Both the position numbers and the translations under genes were made by a program. A DNA stretch of 64,000 bases, taken from assembly GCA_052090825.1 (NCBI GenBank), contig JBQDBK010000003.1, forward strand, positions 84,399 to 148,398. Direction: 5' to 3'. A model generated the notes under the pieces. That model did not search any database. It saw only the letters and a program-made list of their open reading frames with translations, and was not told where the DNA came from. Below are positions 7,902 to 16,373 of the stretch, in pieces. This DNA comes from JBQDBK01 sp052090825 (GTDB taxonomy: Bacteria > Bacillota > Clostridia > Tissierellales > Peptoniphilaceae). Each line of letters opens with the position of its first letter. Position 1 is the stretch's first letter.

Positions 7902-8585
7902 CTACTTATTTTTTAATTTTTTAAATATTATATTGTCATCTTTATAATTGACTCCTAAATATCCTGCTTCTAAAATCTCTTTTATTTTTTCATCTTCTCT
8001 CCTATCTAGGATGATTTCTTGGTCTGTGAAAGTTAAGTTATTTTCTGAATTTCTATAGAATAAAAATCTTTTTTTACCTTCTGGGTAAGTTTCGTCTGGG
8101 TAGGCATATACTAGGTCAACTATGTAGTAATTGTATTTAAAAACATTTCTATAGGAGTAGGGATTGTCTGGAGAAACGGTTGATAGGAAGTGCTTATATC
8201 CTTTTTCTGTCATTAATTTTTCTAATATTTCTCTAGTTTTATTTTGCACTCCCCTTCCTCTTATACTTTCTTCTACCATCGTGCTTTCATGGTGAACTAT
8301 TTTTTCTTGGTCTATTCTTATATTTTTTATATTTTTTATAATTGAATCTTCATATTTTTCTATTCTTAGGTATCTAAAGGCTAGTAATTCCATTTCTTTA
8401 TAAACCCCAAGGACAAGTCCTCCTGAGTCTATTGCATCTTCTAAATCTTTTTTTGTGTCAGTTGCAAAAGTTTCTTTATTTTCTATTTTTTCGTATATTT
8501 TGTTCATTAGGTCTAGAACTTGGTCTAGATTTTCTTTTTCTAATTGGCAATACTCTAGATTTTCTATTTTCTTTATCTTTTTCAT
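7902..8585 (-). CDS. GNAT-family N-acetyltransferase-like protein
   Basis: The 227-residue cytosolic protein shows the acetyl-CoA binding motif A of the GNAT fold around ESTMVEESIRGRGVQNKTRE (the RGRGVQ turn) and a following helix, then HFLSTVSPDNPYSYRNVFKY, common in this subgroup, where a conserved asparagine and tyrosine lie near the acceptor site. The start follows GAGAGGTG by about 9 bases. It stands between CoA-disulfide reductase (100 bp, AT-rich, no clear terminator) and the Pho operon's terminator. The acceptor substrate is unknown. Confidence 0.75.
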   Translation of the reverse strand: MKKIKKIENLEYCQLEKENLDQVLDLMNKIYEKIENKETFATDTKKDLEDAIDSGGLVLGVYKEMELLAFRYLRIEKYEDSIIKNIKNIRIDQEKIVHHESTMVEESIRGRGVQNKTREILEKLMTEKGYKHFLSTVSPDNPYSYRNVFKYNYYIVDLVYAYPDETYPEGKKRFLFYRNSENNLTFTDQEIILDRREDEKIKEILEAGYLGVNYKDDNIIFKKLKNK

Positions 8586-8641
8586 ATATCTACACCTCTC
8601 TTTTTAATATTATTATATCATTGTTTTAAAAAAATATAGAA

Positions 8642-8677
8642 AAATAAGAAGAAGTGGATATCCACTTCTTCTTATTT
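8642..8677 (-). terminator. Terminator at the end of the pst-pho operon
   Basis: A perfect 36-nt palindrome, left arm AAATAAGAAGAAGTGGAT, overlaps the phoR stop codon. On the minus strand it is followed by TTTTCTATATTTTTTT. Confidence 0.85.
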
Positions 8678-10342
8678 AGGTATATTTATTTTTATTGTTG
8701 TTCCTTGATTTAATTGAGATTCTGCTTCTATATTTCCTCCATGATTTTTTACTATGTGTTTTACTATGCTTAATCCCAAGCCAGTTCCACCTCGTTTTTT
8801 AAATCTGGATTTGTCTACTCTATAGAACCTTTCAAATATTCTGTCTATATCTTTTTTATCTATGCCAATCCCTGTATCTTTTACTGAAATTTTAACTTCT
8901 TTACTTGTTTCTTCTAAGTTAATATCAATTTTACCACCTTCAACATTATATTTTATGGCATTGTCTACTAAATTAGATATTACTTCCCAAATCATTACTG
9001 GGTTTGAATACAAAATAGCATTTCCACTTTTAGAAAATTTTATATTTTTTTCTTCTGCTTTATTGGTAAAATCAGAAATAACTTCTTCTACTAGTTTAGA
9101 TAGGTCAATTTCTTCTTTTACAAATTGTCTTCCTTCTTCTAATTTGGATATTTTTATTATTTCATCTATTAAACCTAGTAGTCTTTTGGATTCTTCAAAA
9201 ATGCTATTTATTATTTCTTCCTGGTCTTTTTCTTCTACCATATTATTTTTTAGTAGTTCTGCAAAACCACATATTGAAGTTAGTGGAGTTTTTAATTCAT
9301 GTGATACATTGGCTGAGAATTCTTCTCTTATTTTTTCTGCTCTTAGTCTTTTTGTTTCATCTATTAGTAGAATTATTGAGCCTGTTATTTTCTCTTCATA
9401 ATACACAGGATTAATATAATACTTTATCATTCTATCTTCTACTTCTATTTTGCCGCTTGAAGCATTCCCTTTATAAGCTTCTTCTAAACTACTTAAAAGC
9501 TCTTCTCTTCTTGTAGCATAAATAATATTTTTGTTTAATGGATTTTCTCCACATTCTAATATTTTTATTGCTTCTTTATTTATAGATAGGATGGATTTAT
9601 CTAAATCTAAGATTAAAAGACCTTCTCTCATATTTTCAAGTATGAGCATAAGTTTGTCTCTTTCTCTTTTTATTTCTTCTAATTGAAGGGCTATTGTTTC
9701 TTTTTGACTACTTATTTCTGATATAAAGGGAGATATTTCTGGTATTTTATCTAAGTCTACTTTATCTATGTCCCCATCAAAGGATTCTAAGGGCTCAAGA
9801 ATTTTCTTAGTTGCATATCTTGATAGTAGTATTGATAGAATGAATAAAAGAATGATGGTTATTAAGGTCAAGGGTAATATATTTAAAAAGGCTCCTATTA
9901 TATTATCATTTTCCATTGATAGTCTTAGTATAGTTCCATCTTTTAATTCTGATGCTAAATAATAAGTTTCTTTTGATAGGGTTGAAGAGTATCTATTGGA
10001 ATTATACCTTCCAAATTCTTTGGCTCCTTTTATTTCTTCACGATCTTTATGGTTTTCTAAGCTTTCTGCATCAACAAAGGAGTCAAATATTGGACTTCCA
10101 TCTTTATGAAAGTAGGATATTCTAATTTCTTTATTAAAGTGTGATATTTCATTTAAATATTCATATCGTTTTTCTTCGTTTCTGTTTGTTAGGTTTTTTT
10201 CTACTATATTTATTACAGTTGATAAATTTTTTTCTGTATTTTTTTTATAGTTATTGTAATTTATAACTAAAGAAATTGCTGTAGAAAGGAGTAAGCTTAA
10301 GAGGGATATATAAACTAAATTTCTAAATATTTTTTTATTCAT
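8672..10342 (-). CDS. phoR: Phosphate-responsive sensor histidine kinase PhoR
   Basis: A 556-residue membrane kinase. It has TM1 at about 8-28, an extracytoplasmic loop, TM2 at about 151-175, then a PAS-like region (230-330), the HisKA box FSANVSHELKTPLTS with phospho-accepting H348, and a HATPase domain (N box SNLVDNAIKYN, DTGIGID, GGTGLGLSIVKH). It overlaps phoB by 8 bp, which indicates coupled translation. As the last gene of pstSCAB-phoU-phoB-phoR it should phosphorylate PhoB when phosphate is scarce, under restraint by PhoU and the transporter; that is inferred from known Pho systems. Confidence 0.93.
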   Translation of the reverse strand: MNKKIFRNLVYISLLSLLLSTAISLVINYNNYKKNTEKNLSTVINIVEKNLTNRNEEKRYEYLNEISHFNKEIRISYFHKDGSPIFDSFVDAESLENHKDREEIKGAKEFGRYNSNRYSSTLSKETYYLASELKDGTILRLSMENDNIIGAFLNILPLTLITIILLFILSILLSRYATKKILEPLESFDGDIDKVDLDKIPEISPFISEISSQKETIALQLEEIKRERDKLMLILENMREGLLILDLDKSILSINKEAIKILECGENPLNKNIIYATRREELLSSLEEAYKGNASSGKIEVEDRMIKYYINPVYYEEKITGSIILLIDETKRLRAEKIREEFSANVSHELKTPLTSICGFAELLKNNMVEEKDQEEIINSIFEESKRLLGLIDEIIKISKLEEGRQFVKEEIDLSKLVEEVISDFTNKAEEKNIKFSKSGNAILYSNPVMIWEVISNLVDNAIKYNVEGGKIDINLEETSKEVKISVKDTGIGIDKKDIDRIFERFYRVDKSRFKKRGGTGLGLSIVKHIVKNHGGNIEAESQLNQGTTIKINIPK

Positions 10343-11018
10343 AATCTCCTCCTGCTGAAATTTTATATCCTACTCCTCTAACAGTTTTTATAAGATCTCT
10401 TTTTTCTCCTAGTTTTTCTCTTAGAAGTTTAATATGCATATCAACTGTTCTTGTTTCACCTTGATAGTCATAGCCCCATACAGAATTTAAGAGAACTTCT
10501 CTTGACAATACAATATCTATATTATTCATCATGTATTTTAAGAGTTCAAATTCTTTGTAAGTTAGGACTACTGGTTCTTCATCTACTAATACTTTTCGTC
10601 TTAAAAGATCTATTTTAATTCCTTTAAACTTCATAGAATTTTCTATTTGTTTGTTATTTCTTCTAAGTAGGGCATTTACTCTTGAAAGCAATTCTAAGAC
10701 TGAAAAAGGTTTTGCCATATAGTCATCGGCTCCTAAGTCTAAAGAGCTTACTATATCATACTCAGAATTTTTAGCTGTTATCATCATAATTGGTATAGAT
10801 GATGTTTCTGGATTTTGTTTTAAACTTCTTAGTATTTCTGTTCCACTCATATCTGGTAACATTATATCTAATAAAATTAAGTCGGGAATTTCTTTATTAA
10901 TTTCTTTAAAAAATTCCTTTCCTCTTTCAAATCCTTTGCATCTATAATTTTTAGATTTAAGTGCATATTCAATTAATTTTTGTATTGAATTATCGTCTTC
11001 TACTATATATATAAGCAT
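10335..11018 (-). CDS. phoB: OmpR/PhoB-family response regulator
   Basis: 227 residues: a receiver domain (about 1-118) with acidic pocket E7/D8/D9, phosphorylated D51 in DLILLDIMLPD, the switch threonine in MMITAKN and K in YMAKPF, then a winged-helix DNA-binding domain (130-225) with REVLLNSVWGYDYQGETRTV and HIKLLREKLG. It sits one base downstream of phoU and overlaps phoR. It is the natural candidate to bind the 11-bp-periodic repeats at 15158-15212. It could equally be named phoP by Bacillus usage. Confidence 0.94.
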   Translation of the reverse strand: MLIYIVEDDNSIQKLIEYALKSKNYRCKGFERGKEFFKEINKEIPDLILLDIMLPDMSGTEILRSLKQNPETSSIPIMMITAKNSEYDIVSSLDLGADDYMAKPFSVLELLSRVNALLRRNNKQIENSMKFKGIKIDLLRRKVLVDEEPVVLTYKEFELLKYMMNNIDIVLSREVLLNSVWGYDYQGETRTVDMHIKLLREKLGEKRDLIKTVRGVGYKISAGGDYE

Positions 11019-11019
11019 T

Positions 11020-11652
11020 TTATCCCTCTATCGAAAATATTACCCAGTGCGAAATATTAACCGCGTGGTCAGCAATTCTTTCAAGATATTTTGCTATCAT
11101 TATGAAATCTATAACACTTGCTGGATTTAGGCTATCTTCCTTTATATGTTGAATTAAATCGTCTCTTACTGTTACAAAATAATTATCTACTATATCGTCA
11201 TCGCCTCTTATAGTTTTTGCTGATTCTACATCTTCTTCTACAAAGGCATTTATAGTTTTTCTTACCATGGCTATTGTAGCAACAGACATTTCTTTAATGT
11301 GATCTACACTTTTTATATTGTAATCTTGATTTAAATTTTCACATATTTCTGCTATATCTCTTGCTTGATCTCCCATTCTTTCCATGTCTGTTATCATTTT
11401 TAGGGCTGCAGAGATTGTTCTTAAGTCGCCCGCTACTGGTTGTTGTTCTAATAGTAGTCTTAAACAGTGTGACTGAATTAAGCTTTCCATACTATCGATT
11501 TCTTCTTCATAGTCACATACTTCTTTAGCTATTTCAGAGCTTCTTAAAGTAACTAAGCTAACCGCTTTTTCTATAGCTCTTTCTACTAAAATACCCATTT
11601 GAAGCATTTCATCTTTTAATGAAATTAATTCTTGATCAAATCTTTTTCTCAT
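11020..11652 (-). CDS. phoU: Phosphate signalling protein PhoU
   Basis: 210 residues, all helical, made of two PhoU repeats with the metal-binding helices ALKMITDMERMGDQARDIAE and IMIAKYLERIADHAVNIS. PhoU links the PstB ATPase to the PhoR kinase and damps the response when phosphate is abundant. I start it at the ATG giving MRKRFDQELISL, with GGGTGAT just upstream; a TTG 12 bases earlier is in frame but overlaps the pstB stop. Spacing to phoB is a single base. Confidence 0.94.
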   Translation of the reverse strand: MRKRFDQELISLKDEMLQMGILVERAIEKAVSLVTLRSSEIAKEVCDYEEEIDSMESLIQSHCLRLLLEQQPVAGDLRTISAALKMITDMERMGDQARDIAEICENLNQDYNIKSVDHIKEMSVATIAMVRKTINAFVEEDVESAKTIRGDDDIVDNYFVTVRDDLIQHIKEDSLNPASVIDFIMIAKYLERIADHAVNISHWVIFSIEG

Positions 11653-11656
11653 TTTA

Positions 11657-12412
11657 TCACCCAAACCTTCCGGTTATATAATCTTCTGTTCTCTTGTCTG
11701 TAGGATTTGAAAATAATTGGAAAGTGTCTCCAACTTCTATTATTTCTCCAGTTAGGAAGAAGGCTGTCTTATCAGAAACTCTTGATGCTTGTTGCATATT
11801 ATGAGTTACCATGATAATAGTATACTCTTTTTTTAGCTCTGTTACTAGTTCTTCAATTTTTAATGTGGAAATTGGATCAAGGGCTGAGGTTGGTTCGTCC
11901 ATTAAAATTACTTCTGGGCTTACGCTAAGAGCTCTTGCTATACAAATTCTTTGTTGTTGTCCTCCCGATAGAGACATTGCATTCTTCTTTAAATCATCTT
12001 TAACTTCTTCCCAAATAGCTGCTGACTTTAATGAAGTTTCTACTATTTGATCTAGAGTTTTCTTATCCTTTACTCCATGGGTTCTTGGTCCATAAGTTAT
12101 ATTGTCATATATGGACATTGGAAATGGGTTTGGTGATTGAAATACCATTCCTATTCTCTTTCTTAATAGGTTAACATTGTAATTCTTGTCGTATATATCT
12201 TGTCCATCAAGACTTATTTTTCCTTCTATTTTACAACCTTCTATTAAATCATTCATCCTATTTATACATTTTAAGGTGGTTGATTTCCCACATCCTGAGG
12301 GTCCTATAAAGGCTGTTATTTCTTTTTCATTTACTTCTAGATTTACATTTTTTAAGGCTTTAAAATCACCATAATATAAGTCTAAATTTTCTATTTTTAT
12401 TTTTGGGTTCAA
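11657..12412 (-). CDS. pstB: Phosphate ABC transporter, ATP-binding protein PstB
   Basis: 251 residues with Walker A GPSGCGKSTTLK, the PstB-typical RIGMVFQSPNPFPMSIYDN, the signature LSGGQQQR, Walker B VILMDEPTSALDP and the switch histidine in MVTHNMQQA. It energises phosphate uptake through PstC and PstA. The start is a TTG overlapping the pstA stop as TTGA; GGAGG seven bases upstream supports it and no in-frame ATG is near. The overlap suggests translational coupling. Confidence 0.95.
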   Translation of the reverse strand: MNPKIKIENLDLYYGDFKALKNVNLEVNEKEITAFIGPSGCGKSTTLKCINRMNDLIEGCKIEGKISLDGQDIYDKNYNVNLLRKRIGMVFQSPNPFPMSIYDNITYGPRTHGVKDKKTLDQIVETSLKSAAIWEEVKDDLKKNAMSLSGGQQQRICIARALSVSPEVILMDEPTSALDPISTLKIEELVTELKKEYTIIMVTHNMQQASRVSDKTAFFLTGEIIEVGDTFQLFSNPTDKRTEDYITGRFG

Positions 12413-13299
12413 CTTGTAACCTCCACGAATTTATCTGCAATTTTCTTTGATGCGTAGTTTATAATTAGTACCACTGTTAAAAGTACCATTGCTGTAGAAT
12501 AGGCTTCTCCAATGTGTAGTCCTTCTGATGATAACATATACATGTGTAATGATAGGGTTCTGGAAGAGGACATTATACTTCTTGGTAATTCAGTTGCTGT
12601 TCCTAGTGTGTATATTAAACAAGCTGTTTCTCCTATTATACGTCCTGTTGCAAGTATAACTCCTGATAATATTCCTGGCATTGCTATTGGAAGAACTACT
12701 CTAAATATGGTCCTAAGTCTTCCAGCTCCTAAGGCAAAACTAGCATGTCTTATTGAGTCGTTTACACTCTTTAGGGATTCTTCTGTAGAGCGAATTATTA
12801 GAGGAAGTATCATTATTGACACTGTGCATACACCCGATAGAATTGAATACCCAAATTTAAGGGCTATACCGAAGAATAACATACCAAACAAACCATATAC
12901 TATTGAAGGTATTCCTTGAAGTGTTTCAGCTGCAAGTCTTATTACTTCTACTATTTTAGAGCCTTTTTTAGCATATTCTACTAGATAGATTGCTGTGAAA
13001 ACTCCTATTGGCGTTGCTAATATGATTGATAGGAAAACAACTATTACTGTTGTAACTATAGCTGGAAACATAGACACGTTATCTGATGTATAGTTTAGAG
13101 AAAACATACTTAGTTTAAAGTGAGGAATTCCCCTTAATATTACATATCCGATTATTATTACTAGGGATCCAAAGGTAAAAATAACTGATAACATACTAAC
13201 TAATCTATAAGCATTTAACATATTTTTAGATTTTAAAAACATGGCAGAAAATAGAACTAACAGAATTATAACTGCCAACAATACAAGTTTAGTTGTCAT
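12409..13299 (-). CDS. pstA: Phosphate ABC transporter permease PstA
   Basis: 296 residues with about six membrane spans and the binding-protein-dependent permease EAA-like loop (SFALGAGRLRTIFRVVLPIA) that contacts PstB. AAETLQGIPSIVYGLFGMLF is typical of PstA. It overlaps pstC by 4 bp (ATGA) and pstB by 4 bp. Confidence 0.94.
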   Translation of the reverse strand: MTTKLVLLAVIILLVLFSAMFLKSKNMLNAYRLVSMLSVIFTFGSLVIIIGYVILRGIPHFKLSMFSLNYTSDNVSMFPAIVTTVIVVFLSIILATPIGVFTAIYLVEYAKKGSKIVEVIRLAAETLQGIPSIVYGLFGMLFFGIALKFGYSILSGVCTVSIMILPLIIRSTEESLKSVNDSIRHASFALGAGRLRTIFRVVLPIAMPGILSGVILATGRIIGETACLIYTLGTATELPRSIMSSSRTLSLHMYMLSSEGLHIGEAYSTAMVLLTVVLIINYASKKIADKFVEVTS

Positions 13300-14192
13300 A
13301 GTATTTCACTCCTCTTTTTAAAGATGAAAAATGACAAGTTTATTATTAGAATAAATATAAAAAGAACACAAGCTGTTGCTATTAGAGCTTCTCTGTGTAT
13401 TCCTTCTGCATATCCCATTTCTAGTACTATATTTGTTGTCATTGTTCTAATTCCTTTTAGGATATTAAAGCTTAATCTAGTTTGATTTCCCGCTACTAAA
13501 ATTACAGCCATTGTTTCTCCTATAGCTCTACCTATACCTAGTATTATTCCTGCAAAAATACCTGATCTCGCTGCTGGTAATATTATTTTTAGTGCAGTTC
13601 TTTCATGATTTGCACCTAAAGCTATACTACCTTGATAGTAGGATTCAGGTACTGCTTTTATTGCAGTTTCGGCAATACTTATTATTGTTGGCAAAATCAT
13701 TATTAGAAGTAATATACTAGCTGTGAGCATATTCATACCATTTCCACCGAATAGTTGTTTCATTATTGGCACTATTGCTGTTAAGGCAAAGAAACCATAT
13801 ACTATTGAAGGTATTCCTGCCATTAAATTAAGGGCTGGTTTTAAAATTTTATATAATCCCTTTGGACATTCTAGGGCCAAAAATGATGAGGTAAAAACTG
13901 CTATTGGTATAGCCATAATACTAGCTAGGATTGTTATCATTAAAGATCCCATTATCATTGAAAATATACCATAGGATGCTGGTTTATCTAGCGGCTTCCA
14001 CTGAGTATTAAAAATAAAATCCTTTATACCAATTTTAGTAAAAACGGACAAACCTCCATTAAATATGAATAGAGATATTAATATTATAAATATGACAGAA
14101 AGTAAAGCACAGAGTAAGAAAAAGTATTTCATTATTTCTTCTCTGTACTCTGCTGATTTCTGCCTATCTTTTTGATAGTTTTTATTTTCCAT
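13296..14192 (-). CDS. pstC: Phosphate ABC transporter permease PstC
   Basis: 298 residues with an N-terminal cytosolic stretch, about six spans, and the coupling loop SIALGANHERTALKIILPAA. NLMAGIPSIVYGFFAL and GIGRAIGETMAVILVAG are family signatures. The ATG overlaps the last 11 bases of pstS; GAGGTAA inside the pstS end serves as ribosome site. Confidence 0.94.
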   Translation of the reverse strand: MENKNYQKDRQKSAEYREEIMKYFFLLCALLSVIFIILISLFIFNGGLSVFTKIGIKDFIFNTQWKPLDKPASYGIFSMIMGSLMITILASIMAIPIAVFTSSFLALECPKGLYKILKPALNLMAGIPSIVYGFFALTAIVPIMKQLFGGNGMNMLTASILLLIMILPTIISIAETAIKAVPESYYQGSIALGANHERTALKIILPAARSGIFAGIILGIGRAIGETMAVILVAGNQTRLSFNILKGIRTMTTNIVLEMGYAEGIHREALIATACVLFIFILIINLSFFIFKKRSEIL

Positions 14193-15114
14193 TTACCTCA
14201 GACCAATCACCTATAGTTCCTTCAAAAATATCTTTAATATTTTCTAGAGTTAAATCTTCTAATGAGCTTTCTTTATTAACTATAACTGCTATACCATCCA
14301 TTGCTATTACTTCTTTTTCTATTCCTGTTTCACTATCTTTTAATTCTCTTGATGCCATACCTATTTCTGCTGTTCCTTCTTGAGCTGCTTTAATTCCAGC
14401 TGATGAACCTGTTGCTTGGATATCTGCTTTGAATTCAGGATTGAATTTTTGGTATCCTTCAACTAATTTTTCCATTAGTGGGGTAACTGATGTTGAACCA
14501 GCTATTGTTATTTGAGCTGATGAACCTGAGCCTTGATAAGCTTCTCCAGTCATTTCTGGAACATATCCTTCTGCTTCAACTATTTTTTGGCCTTCGTCTG
14601 TTTTAATATATTTTAAGAAATCCATAACTTCTTCAGAAACGCCTTCTTTATATAATATATTAAATGGTCTTGCTATTTTATATTCTCCTGATTTAATGTT
14701 TTCTGGTGTTGCTTCTACGCCTTCTACTTTTACTGCTTTAACTGTGTCATTTAAAGATCCTAAAGAAATGTAACCAATTGCTGTATTATCACTTGCTACT
14801 GTTGTCATTACAGCGTCAGTTGAGTTTTGAACTACTGCTTCTTCTGATGTATTGTCTGTTTCTTCTCCAGCATCATTTTTTGCTAGGATTCCTGTTATTT
14901 CTGTGAAGGCTCCTCTTGTTCCTGATCCTTGCTCTCTAGAAATTACATTAATTGTTCCTTCTAATTTATTATCTGCGGTTTCTTCACTTGCTACATTTGT
15001 GTTATTTTTATCTGCATTATTTGCAGCATTATTCCCACAAGCTACTACTGAAAACATCATTGTTCCTACTAAAGCTCCTAGAGCGATTTTCTTTCCTACA
15101 TTTTTAAATTCCAT
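14182..15114 (-). CDS. pstS: Phosphate-binding lipoprotein PstS with circularly permuted domain order
   Basis: A 310-residue phosphate-binding lipoprotein. The signal peptide ends in lipobox VVAC (C26), followed by an Asn/Ala-rich linker. In ordinary PstS the GSTSV...SRELKD half comes first and the SREQGSGTR...EGYVP half second. Here residues about 54-186 are the usual second half (ISREQGSGTRGAF, AIGYISLGS, EGYVPE), then a GSGSS linker (about 187-200), then residues 202-310 are the usual first half (ITIAGSTSVTPLMEKL, GSSAGIKAA, MASRELKD, DIFEGTIGDWSEVNGK). All phosphate-contact segments are kept, and termini of this fold lie close together, so it should fold. Start: ATG behind AAAGGATGG; an upstream in-frame ATG lies inside that site. 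Confidence 0.9.
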   Translation of the reverse strand: MEFKNVGKKIALGALVGTMMFSVVACGNNAANNADKNNTNVASEETADNKLEGTINVISREQGSGTRGAFTEITGILAKNDAGEETDNTSEEAVVQNSTDAVMTTVASDNTAIGYISLGSLNDTVKAVKVEGVEATPENIKSGEYKIARPFNILYKEGVSEEVMDFLKYIKTDEGQKIVEAEGYVPEMTGEAYQGSGSSAQITIAGSTSVTPLMEKLVEGYQKFNPEFKADIQATGSSAGIKAAQEGTAEIGMASRELKDSETGIEKEVIAMDGIAVIVNKESSLEDLTLENIKDIFEGTIGDWSEVNGK

Positions 15115-15157
15115 TGATTTCCATCCTTTCAATTTTTACAATTTTTTAAGTCATCTG

Positions 15158-15212
15158 TATTATATAAATGAATTGTAAATTAAAAAGCTTGTAATTGTAA
15201 AATTGAGGTAAA
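15158..15212 (-). promoter_or_regulatory. Pho-box-like promoter of the pst operon
   Basis: On the minus strand five consecutive 11-bp blocks begin TTTACC, TTTACA, AAGCTT, TTTACA and TTTATA. Four of five match the TT(A/T)ACA direct repeats, spaced 11 bp, recognised by Bacillus-type PhoP. The last block holds TATAAT (15159-15164), the likely -10; no good -35 exists, as expected for an activated promoter. It lies 44 bp upstream of the pstS ATG. Confidence 0.6.
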
Positions 15213-15242
15213 ATAATTTACAATTGATATTTTTTATTATGT

Positions 15243-15248
15243 TATAAT
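15243..15248 (+). promoter_or_regulatory. Candidate -10 box of the EIIC-like gene
   Basis: TATAAT lies 20 bp upstream of the plus-strand gene. TTTACA (15217-15222) and TTGATA (15224-15229) upstream have spacers of 20 and 13, neither ideal. The site shares the 150-bp divergent region with the pst promoter. Confidence 0.35.
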
Positions 15249-15267
15249 TATTTTGATTGGAGGTTTT

Positions 15268-16287
15268 ATGAAAAATTTTTTAGTTAGGAAAAATATAAAT
15301 ATAAGCTTAAAGGCTTATTTTGTTGACGCTCTTGGGGCTATGGCTTATGGTTTATTTGCTTCACTTCTCGTAGGTACAATACTTAATACTATAGGTAGTG
15401 AATTTAATATAGCATTTCTTAGTGAGACTATTTGGCCTTTAGCCCAAAAGGCAACTGGTCCAGCTATTGCTGTTTCAATAGCTTATGCTCTTAAGGCTCC
15501 TCAACTTGTTTTGTTCTCTAGTGCTGTTGTCGGAGTTGGAGGTTATGAACTTGGTGGCCCAATTGGAGTTTTTATATCTAGTATATTTGCTGTTGAGTTC
15601 GGTAAGTTAGTATCTCAGGAAACTAAAATTGATATTGTTATAACACCTATTGTTACAGTTTTAATCGGTATGATAATTGCCACTTTTATAGGTCCATATA
15701 TTCAATATTTTATGGAGAGTCTTGGAAGACTTATTATCATTAGTACAAATCAACAACCTTTTGTAATGGGAATTTTAGTAGCAACTCTTGTTGGTATTGC
15801 TCTTACTCTTCCTATATCTTCTGCTGCCATTTGCATGATGTTATCTTTGTCTGGGCTTGCTGGTGGTGCAGCTACTGTTGGTTGCTCTGCTCAAATGATT
15901 GGCTTTGCTGTTATATCTTTTAGGGACAATGGTCTTGATGGTTTAATTGCACAAGGACTTGGAACTAGTATGCTACAAATGCCTAATATTATTAAAAATT
16001 CAAAAATTTGGATACCACCTATTCTTAGTTCTGCTATTTTAGGTCCTGTATCTACTTTAATTTTTAAAATGGAAAATACTCCTCTTGGTTCTGGTATGGG
16101 AACTAGTGGACTTGTTGGACAAATTGGAACTTATAACTCAATGAAGGGTATTTATTCTTCTAGTAATTTAATGCTTATAATTATTTTATTACATTTTATT
16201 CTACCTGCACTTTTATCTTATACTTTTTATTATTTTATGAGGAAAAAAGGTCTAATTAAAGATGGAGATATGACTTTAAAAAAATAG
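15268..16287 (+). CDS. PTS_EIIC_2-type membrane transporter, stand-alone
   Basis: 339 residues, about nine to ten membrane spans, rich in glycine and isoleucine. The opening LVRKNINISLKAYFVDALGA and VGCSAQMIGFAVISF match the PTS_EIIC_2 family annotated as PTS sugar transporter subunit IIC. No EIIA or EIIB gene lies nearby, and such stand-alone members may work without phosphotransfer. The start is the ATG behind GGAGG; an upstream TTG in frame lies in that site. It diverges from the pst operon and ends at a large hairpin. Substrate unknown. Confidence 0.75.
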   Translation: MKNFLVRKNINISLKAYFVDALGAMAYGLFASLLVGTILNTIGSEFNIAFLSETIWPLAQKATGPAIAVSIAYALKAPQLVLFSSAVVGVGGYELGGPIGVFISSIFAVEFGKLVSQETKIDIVITPIVTVLIGMIIATFIGPYIQYFMESLGRLIIISTNQQPFVMGILVATLVGIALTLPISSAAICMMLSLSGLAGGAATVGCSAQMIGFAVISFRDNGLDGLIAQGLGTSMLQMPNIIKNSKIWIPPILSSAILGPVSTLIFKMENTPLGSGMGTSGLVGQIGTYNSMKGIYSSSNLMLIIILLHFILPALLSYTFYYFMRKKGLIKDGDMTLKK

Positions 16288-16370
16288 TTATGGTTTATTT
16301 AAAATGACCCCAAAGGCTGAACCTAGAAATTCAACTTTTGGGGTCAGTACAACTCCATAACTATTTTTAT
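16284..16370. terminator. Long two-tier hairpin, bidirectional terminator
   Basis: An outer stem ATAGTTATGG (16284-16293) with CCATAACTAT (16355-16364) encloses an inner stem GACCCCAAA (16306-16314) with TTTGGGGTC (16337-16345). The plus strand continues TTTTTATTTATT. It separates two convergent genes and overlaps the last codon of the left one. Confidence 0.65.
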
Positions 16371-16373
16371 TTA

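Noticed and set aside
8862..9401. 179-codon plus-strand frame opposite phoR
   Set aside because: It is fully antisense to the histidine kinase domain, rich in serine and isoleucine as expected from reverse translation of that gene, with no ribosome site.
14182..15114. pstS as a truncated pseudogene
   Set aside because: Both halves are complete, the lipobox and start are intact, and downstream genes are coupled to its end.
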